NCBI GenBank assembly: GCA_964016885.1
Contig: OZ024742.1
Coordinates: 8,355,162-8,419,161 of the forward strand
Length of the DNA: 64,000 bases
Direction: 5' to 3'
DNA from: Eledone cirrhosa
Lineage: Eukaryota > Mollusca > Cephalopoda > Octopoda > Eledonidae
The position numbers and the translations under genes are program-made. This document shows positions 57,800 to 64,000 of the stretch, piece by piece. Numbering within the stretch: position 1 is the first letter of the stretch; each line of letters begins with the position of its first letter. The notes under the pieces are model-generated. The model was not told the origin of the DNA, did not search any database, and was given only the letters and a program-made list of their open reading frames with translations.

Positions 57800-58315
57800 A
57801 ATGTAGTTAGTAGGTGAAACGTCAGCTAAATTAGATATATACAAAAGCAACAATGCCCGACTAACAAACTGCTGATCAATCAGAAATTTTAGCGGTAAAA
57901 ACCGTGACTAGATTTACTTTCCACCATAACTCGATTATGTTTTGTTGAAGCTTCTCTATATTGAGCCCTGAAAGAAATTATCTAAAAGCTACACAGCCAC
58001 TATCATTGTTACTTAGATCACAATAGGTATCTCGATATGGTCACTTATCCTGCAAGATATTGCAGCCAAATCTCTCTCAGAATTTACCGTTCCGTCCAGG
58101 GCACAAATCACCGATAAAATTGGATGATCATATCTTGAAAATCATTCATAGTAGATTTACTCGATCAGGGCTTCCTCTATCGATTTATTCTCTTCTTTAT
58201 TTCATCACAATTTGTGAACAATAGTATGTATTCTATCATTAAATGACTAGTACACTATATGTCCTAAAGGGAAAGGGAAATGTGCCTGTCTAAGTATATT
58301 CAGGGGCCATTCTTC
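57800..58315. other. Unassigned stretch
   Basis: Mixed sequence with no recognised feature. Confidence 0.35.
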
Positions 58316-58344
58316 GTAAAACTGTATTTCTCGGCAAATTGACA

Positions 58345-58475
58345 GAGTGATTAGAAAAACAGTTTCGTCTGGCTCGAACCCAGAAGCTCATGAAACCGGC
58401 GTTTGTCCCGGTTTCCTCTGGCATGAAGCAGTCGTAAGTTCAACACCTTGACCATTAGGCCACAAGCCTCCACTT
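58345..58475 (-). mobile_element. tRNA-Arg-like SINE with internal hairpin insert
   Basis: On the - strand, TGTGGCCTAATGGTCAAGG fits the A box and GGGTTCGAGCC the B box of RNA polymerase III promoters, in an order and with bases like arginine tRNA. Between them, about 40 extra bases include GAAACCGG-GACAAACG-CCGGTTTC, an inverted pair where the anticodon arm and variable loop should be, so this is not a working tRNA. Likely a SINE head. Confidence 0.6.
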
Positions 58476-58760
58476 GTTTGTTTGAGGAGTGGGGCAAGGA
58501 GTATTTGGAGCAGATCAGAGTTGGGTTTACATTTCTCAGAGAATTATGGAAGAAAATTAAGGATCAGACCCGAGTTCCCGTCAGAGTGTTTGCAACAGAA
58601 TAGACTTCGCTAAAGTCACCCCAGAAATACGTAGTTGTGTGGATGTGGGCAACAAATCTAGTCTACTACTGTTTCTGTTTACTTTACTTATTATTGTTGT
58701 TGTTTCATGGCAGAGAACTGACATGAAACTTGTAGTGTTATCCAGGTTTTCGTTGTAGTA

Positions 58761-58970
<210 letters not shown>

Positions 58971-59009
58971 TATCGAGAAAGGGAGCGGATATATATATCT
59001 ATATATATA

Positions 59010-59216
59010 TGAAAAAAAGGTTCAAGGCCCCGACGGCAGACCTAAAGTCATTTTGACGGCTATTTCTGGACGTCCAGAAATCGCCGTTGAAGCGGCTTGT
59101 GCTTTGCTGTCGGGTTCTGACTCTTTTCCTATTACACACTTTACTACCCAAAGTATCGACTACTCTGGTGCGTTATGGGCCACCTGGTTCCTTACCACAC
59201 TTCCTTCGTTATATAT
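59010..59216. repeat. Family C element, copy 8, inverted pair
   Basis: Short left half CCCCGACGGCAGACC...TTTTGACGGCTATTTC meets GGACGTCCAGAAATCGCCG, and the right half runs to CACCTGGTTCCTTACC and CTTCGTTATATA. TA follows. Confidence 0.8.
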
Positions 59217-59229
59217 ATATATATATTTA

Positions 59230-59545
59230 GACAAAAACATACGTCATATAGATAGATATATATATATATACATTGTAATAATTTGGTAGATTGAACAAAC
59301 AACCAACTAGTGGCAAGTGAATAAGCACATAAGTAAATACATAAACACACACACACATCCGGAAGTAACGCATGCGCAAACTAAGCACACAACACAACGC
59401 ACAAAAAGAAGATGGTGTAGGACAGAACAAAGGAGAGACACAAAAGAAAAACCTCGTCACTGAGAAGGTCACAGAACTTTTGACGAAAGAACTTTGACAA
59501 TATATAAACAACCATCGGTTATCGACCCTACCAGCCAACCAACCG
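59230..59545. other. Unassigned stretch
   Basis: A/C-rich mixed sequence. A 108-codon - frame (59227-59553) has no recognised motif. Confidence 0.3.
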
Positions 59546-59554
59546 GAATTCATG

Positions 59555-59619
59555 ATAAATTAAAGTGAAAACCAGCAGAGGCTTGTGCCTTTATTGGCAG
59601 CATGACCCGTCCCAAATTA

Positions 59620-59663
<44 letters not shown>

Positions 59664-59995
59664 CTTAGCAGCCAAAGGCAACTTCTTTTCCCGTCATTAA
59701 GGGTCTATATTCTATTTTATACCATCTCCGCGCATGAGTACACCACTCTTTATATTACCCCATATGTATTTATATCGAAACAATGATGACCACATATTAA
59801 ACCAATTCATCTTCATTATAAATCACTTGCCAAACATCTACCACTCCGAATTCTTCATTTCTAGATTTCGTAAATTTATAATAAATTGAAGTGAAAACCA
59901 ACAGCTGCGTGTCTTTTTATTGGCAGCATGCCCCTCCCACAGTATAACAATATCTGTTTCAACACACTTTCTCAGATAAGAGATCTTGCAAAACA
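59555..59995 (-). mobile_element. Family G element, copy 3 (1.3 units, unit ~330 bp)
   Basis: ATAAATT(A/G)AAGTGAAAACCA(G/A)CAG...TTTATTGGCAGCATG occurs at about 59556 and 59882, roughly 330 bp apart, with an inserted (TA)n at 59624-59660. The - strand at 59951-59985 carries CTGAGAA...GAAACAGATATTGTT, a hammerhead order with A instead of G8. Plan and (TA)n association resemble elements R1-R4. Confidence 0.6.
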
Positions 59996-60114
59996 ATTTC
60001 ATTCAATATCTCTGCAATAACACTAACACTAAGTATGACACTAAGAAAGATATGAACGACACCACAACACTTTGTTTTGAAACTTTTGAAAGCAGGTTTA
60101 TAGGTATGAATTTT

Positions 60115-60345
60115 CATAGTTGTCTCTGTGGCTTAGCGGTAGGTACTAGAGACGTTGGATATCCTAGCCTTGGGTTCTATCCTGGTCAAGAGGTGCATGT
60201 ATTCTTTTTCAGTTTTTATTTTACAACCAATAGAAAAAAACTGAATAGGCTTACTTGGAACCCTACTCCCGACCAGGATCGATCTTCAGCCTGGATCACC
60301 ACCGTCTATCACACCTCCAACTAGGCCACCTAGACAGCTACAGAA
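60115..60345 (+). mobile_element. tRNA-derived SINE
   Basis: CTGTGGCTTAGCGGTAGG fits the A box and GGGTTCTATCCTGG the B box, about 50 bp apart. A poly(A)-rich part with GAAAAAAACTGA follows, then GGAACCCTACTCCCGACCAGGA, which is an inverse of the box region, so the copy is a head-to-head pair. Confidence 0.6.
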
Positions 60346-61080
60346 GTGTAATGAACATTGATAATTATAAACCTACTTCCAGTCTGTGGTTCATGGCTTT
60401 CCTAGAGCTATTAGTAATATTTAGGGTCGAATTCTGTTCATTATTGAAAGTCTCTGGATTTCGCAAAATACATAATATTTTTTATTGGAGAAGGTAAGAT
60501 ATTTTCCGCAAAAATTCGATTGCACTGTTTTGTTTTCACTTACGTATTTTTTGAAAAAGTTATTTATTCATTATAAAAATGATATTATAGTATTCTATAT
60601 ATAGGTGGGTCCCCTTCATCTCCTGGTAACCAATATTTTTAGACCTAGTCCGTCACTGTCTGTTGGTATTTTACAATCATCTACACTTCAAGCCAAGTAT
60701 GAACTGAAATAAGTCTCTGCCAAAAAGAGAAACATCATATATGTATCGTCACTCCTCTCATTCACATTACCATAGTTTGAATCACTCTCATCACTCACGT
60801 CTCCATCAACTTCTAGATATATCCACGTCCCTCTAATTCCTGCATGATTGAATCAAAAGAACCACCTTCACCAACAGAACACTGACGTGTCATTTCCTAA
60901 TTGTCGCCTCTTATTGTTATATTGCTTCATGAATCCCACACATACTTTCAATTATTTAATACTTACATATCTTCCTCTGCAGTCATTCCTTTGACCTCCT
61001 ATTGATTTATACAGGTTACCTGGCATCATTCAATATCCCTGCACAACACACAAATTGGTAATATATTAAACACGCATATA
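60346..61080. other. Unassigned stretch
   Basis: Mixed AT-rich sequence without recognised features. Confidence 0.35.
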
Positions 61081-61082
61081 TA

Positions 61083-61320
<238 letters not shown>

Positions 61321-61355
61321 ATATAAGATCAAAAGATGGTTAAATGAGTTCCATG

Positions 61356-61426
61356 TATTTTATTATGCGCATTTCAAAAACAAATATCATCATGAGATGA
61401 TATCTGCGTTTTCATCAGATAAAATA
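61356..61426 (-). ncRNA. Hammerhead ribozyme, P family, left arm of P5
   Basis: On the - strand, stem I is TATTTTAT with ATAAAATA (eight pairs). CTGATGA is at 61418-61412 and GAAA at 61375-61372. Stem II runs almost without break: AAA...CAGATATCATC with GATGATATTTG...TTT. Stem III is the palindrome ATGCGCAT. The cut is between 61364 and 61363. The cleanest copy in the window. Confidence 0.88.
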
Positions 61427-62552
61427 GGGATACATGATATGAAGGTTAAAGAACACTTGTGAATAGTGAAGTTTTAAATCAACATATGAAAAATAATTTA
61501 AGATTGATGTGTGATATTGGGAAAAAGTGAGGGGGGGGGTGGAAAAGGTAAGGAAGAGGAGGAGATGAGAGTAAATAATGGTGGGGGAGGAGTATAAGAA
61601 GGAAGGATGAGAGAGGAGGAGAGATGGGTGATAGAGAGAGAGAGAGATAGCCTTTACAATTGAGAAAAAATATATATTGTCTCACAGAGAGAAGTTAAAA
61701 AGCCGTTGGAAGATAATAGATAATTTAAAAGAATTTGAAATTAAAAGTTGATGAAGAGAAAAAAATGGGTTAAGAATAATATTAAATTAAGGTTTGTATA
61801 ATGAAGGGTTTAATAATATGTGCGAGGAAAAGTAATTATGAATATGTATTATTAAAATTAAAATATTAATGTTATTAAGGATATAATGTGAAAAGAAGTA
61901 GAAGAGTGGATGAGTTATGAATTTAGAGGAATTATTTAGTGTTTAAGTTTGTTTTTATTTAATGTAATATGTGTGCGTAATATATGTAAATAGTTTGTTT
62001 AAAAATGAGCGCAGAAAGCAAAGAAGAAAAGAATGTTTAAGGAAGAAAATATCTAACATCAAAAAATATATATGTTTACGAAATATTTTCTAATGGTAAT
62101 AATATAATATATTAAAAGAAATTAGTTAGGGTTTAAGTTTGTTTTTATGTATTGTAATATGTAAAAGTCAAACCCTTCAATATACAAACCTTAATTTAAT
62201 ATTATTCTTAACCCCTTTTTTTCTCTTCATCAACTTTTAATTTCAAATTCTTTTAAATTATCTATTATCTTCCAACGGCTTTTTAACTTCTCTCCGTGAG
62301 ACAATATATATTTTTTCTCAATTGTAAAGGCTATCTCTCTCTCTCTATCACCCATCTCTCCTCCTCTCTCATCCTTCCTTCTTATACTCCTCCCCCACCA
62401 TTCTTTACTCTCATCTCCTCCTCTTCCTTATATCCCCCCCCCCCCTCCTCACTTTTTCCCAATATCACACATCAATCTTAAATTATTTTTCATATGTTGA
62501 TTTAAAACTTCACTATACACAAGTGTTCTTTAACCTTCATATCATGTATCCC

Positions 62553-62623
62553 TATTTTATCTGATGAAAACGCAGATATCATCTCATGATGATATTTGTT
62601 TTTGAAATGCACATAATAAAATA
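62553..62623 (+). ncRNA. Hammerhead ribozyme, P family, right arm of P5
   Basis: Mirror copy: TATTTTAT 62553-62560, CTGATGA 62561-62567, GAAA 62604-62607, stem III ATGCACAT (one G-to-A change weakens the palindrome to three pairs), cleavage after A62615, ATAAAATA 62616-62623. Confidence 0.8.
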
Positions 62624-62744
62624 CTTGGAACTCTTTTAACCATCTTTTCATCTTATATTATTTATACACCAGTCCTACAAACTGTAGAGTGCTACTTATC
62701 CGATATTTGCATTGCTTTATGGTGCTACATTAAAACTCACCTCC

Positions 62745-62790
<46 letters not shown>
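62745..62790. repeat. (TA)n
   Basis: TA run before repeat Z copy 3. Confidence 0.95.
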
Positions 62791-62791
<1 letters not shown>

Positions 62792-62852
62792 GTGTATATA
62801 CGATACATATGTGTATGAATATACATATGTATATATGGATTTATGTGTCAGG

Positions 62853-63456
62853 TCACCAGTTGGTGCTACTGGTAACATGTATCCCAGTACAACCTGTCTC
62901 ATGGTCGGGTCGTTGGCGACTAAACTGGCAACCTCACCACGGTTTCTTGCTGAGGAGGGTAGCTTTGGACATCCTGCAGGAATAAAAACAAAACCTGTCA
63001 AAAGGCAAAGGGTCTCTTAAGGGTCAATCGCCATCCAAAATCAACGGGAGAGATGACCCCTTAGCCTTTGTCAAGGCAGAATTCTAGGAGAAGGAAAACT
63101 CTGATATAACACCTGCAACCCTGATGGTATCCAATGATGTTGACTTGTTCATCTTTTTGGTAAATATCATCTTCGTTAAGAGAGTGGGACTGGCTTTGTG
63201 CAGTGCCTTTGCTCACTTTAAAAGCTTCACGGCACAGGCATTGCTTTATATCTGGAGATCTCTGCACTTGTCGTCACATGGTATCATGGGCCCAACACTA
63301 TGTGTCAATAATTGTCACAAGTGTAGTGTTTGTACCAGAGTTTTCAAGCCGCTAGCTGGACTAAATAGTCACACTCGTTCAGCGCATCGGTAGGGGTTCT
63401 CCTACATGGATATAAAGAGTGGCCGTACTCGAAAACGAGTTGGTAGCCACCATATA
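62853..63456 (+). mobile_element. Repeat family Z, copy 3
   Basis: Begins GTTGGTGCTACTGGTAACAT and ends GAGTTGGTAGCCACCATATA. It is closer to copy 2 than to copy 1 at several sites and is the least damaged in the coding-like part. Confidence 0.8.
63124..63393 (+). pseudogene. C2H2-finger-like frame inside repeat Z
   Basis: Eighty-nine codons end at TAG. Residues 69-89 read CSVC...F...L..H....H, spacing C-X2-C-X12-H-X4-H with the hydrophobic F and L in the expected places. The N-terminal part (VKRVGLALCSAFAH) is not recognised. A single finger close to a stop resembles finger tails of some retrotransposon proteins. It is probably a relic carried by the repeat rather than a gene. Confidence 0.45.
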
Positions 63457-63469
63457 TGGATTTATATAT

Positions 63470-63610
63470 TTCTCTCTCTCTAAATATAAATGCGTATGTG
63501 TGTGCGTGCATTCGTGCGTTTGAGTGTGTGTTTGTGTGTGTGTGCCTGTAAGTGTGTATGTGCGCGTGCATGCGTACGTGTCTGTGTGTGTATTGTTTAT
63601 ACATATGTAT
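63470..63610. repeat. GTGTGCGTGCATTCG-type GT-rich tract
   Basis: CT run, then imperfect TGTGCG units. No gene. Confidence 0.8.
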
Positions 63611-64000
63611 GTAAAAATATCGAATAATAGAGTTGGAAATCGCTCAAATCTAATATTCTTAGATTATATGAAGAGAAAGGAGAGAAATGCTTGGTAAAAT
63701 CTTTCTCCGTTGATTCTGTACAATATTAGTTGCAACATTATTAACAAACGAAGCTTTTTTTCTTTAATTTCCAGTTCATTGTGAAAAACGTTATTGACAT
63801 AAGCTGAGCAATATTGGAACTAAAGCATCTGAACATGTGACAAAAGAATCTACTGTTAAACAAAATAGAACGAAACGGCCAGAATAGAAGACTGTTGTGG
63901 TAAACAGTAACATATAAATTGTCGACAACCATAAGTAGCGACAATAAAGAACACAACAAAGGGTATACAACCAATATAAAAGACTATGAATATCTACGAA
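63611..64000. other. Unassigned end of window
   Basis: Mixed AT-rich sequence with no recognised feature. Confidence 0.35.

Larger units (their letters stand above)
61322..62657. mobile_element. Foldback element P5, ~490-bp arms, hammerhead in each arm
   Basis: Arm 61322-61812 is the inverse of 62169-62657, including GAAAACGCAGATATCATC, a GA-rich tract and AAGCCGTTGGAAGATAATAG. The spacer is about 356 bp and AT-rich, with TTTAAGTTTGTTTTTAT in two direct copies at about 61942 and 62131. A hammerhead faces outward near each outer end. The arms differ at scattered points and in G-run length. No protein. Confidence 0.88.

Noticed and set aside
57780..57830. GAAACGTC with CTGAAAA upstream
   Set aside because: G8 missing and stem I unpaired.
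62930..62960. CTGAGGA in repeat Z
   Set aside because: No GAAA at a suitable distance, and the other Z copies do not have it.

Overview
This is animal nuclear DNA made almost entirely of repeats. I see no intact host protein gene and no cellular tRNA or rRNA gene. Very long (TA)n runs, tRNA-derived SINEs, decayed non-LTR and Penelope-like retroelements and many foldback repeats together suggest a large mollusc genome, most likely a coleoid cephalopod of octopus type. That assignment is inference; nothing here fixes the species.

Layout. 1-870: the broken 3' end of a non-LTR retrotransposon. 870-4130: microsatellites, a ~90-bp minisatellite, a 212-bp perfect-type hairpin, and two inverted copies of a ~590-bp repeat with a C2H2-finger-like reading frame (a third copy lies at 62.86-63.46 kb). 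4132-30812: one uninterrupted, single-orientation satellite of about 26.7 kb, built from 8- and 10-bp units (TGTAGTAG, TGTAGTGTGG, TGTAGTATGG) with nested higher-order repeats. Its + strand nearly lacks C, so the - strand nearly lacks stop codons and shows giant but meaningless reading frames. 30904-31126: six copies of a 37-bp minisatellite. 31.6-64 kb: a mosaic of short mobile elements set in (TA)n tracts, with decayed pieces of Penelope-like and non-LTR elements.

The main result is in the last region. Reading it for RNA structure rather than proteins shows about twenty type-I hammerhead ribozyme motifs. Each has C-U-G-A-N-G-A (or a one-base variant), a stem II, GAAA, a short and usually self-complementary stem III, and a cleavage base, with the two ends pairing as stem I. 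They fall into several unrelated sequence families whose helices differ in sequence but still pair. They occur in two element designs: (a) slightly-more-than-one-unit direct concatemers with units of about 321, 420, 469, 486, 492 and 532 bp, which is the layout of retrozymes; and (b) foldback elements with a hammerhead in each arm, facing outward. Almost all abut (TA)n.

The non-coding elements make no protein. A Penelope-like fragment with a GIY-YIG nuclease domain (53.56-54.16 kb) and hammerhead-like decay products beside it make a Penelope-type machinery the natural candidate helper (inference). Many of these ribozymes lack the usual G-C pair at the base of stem II and have a mismatch there instead, which may mark an undescribed variant.
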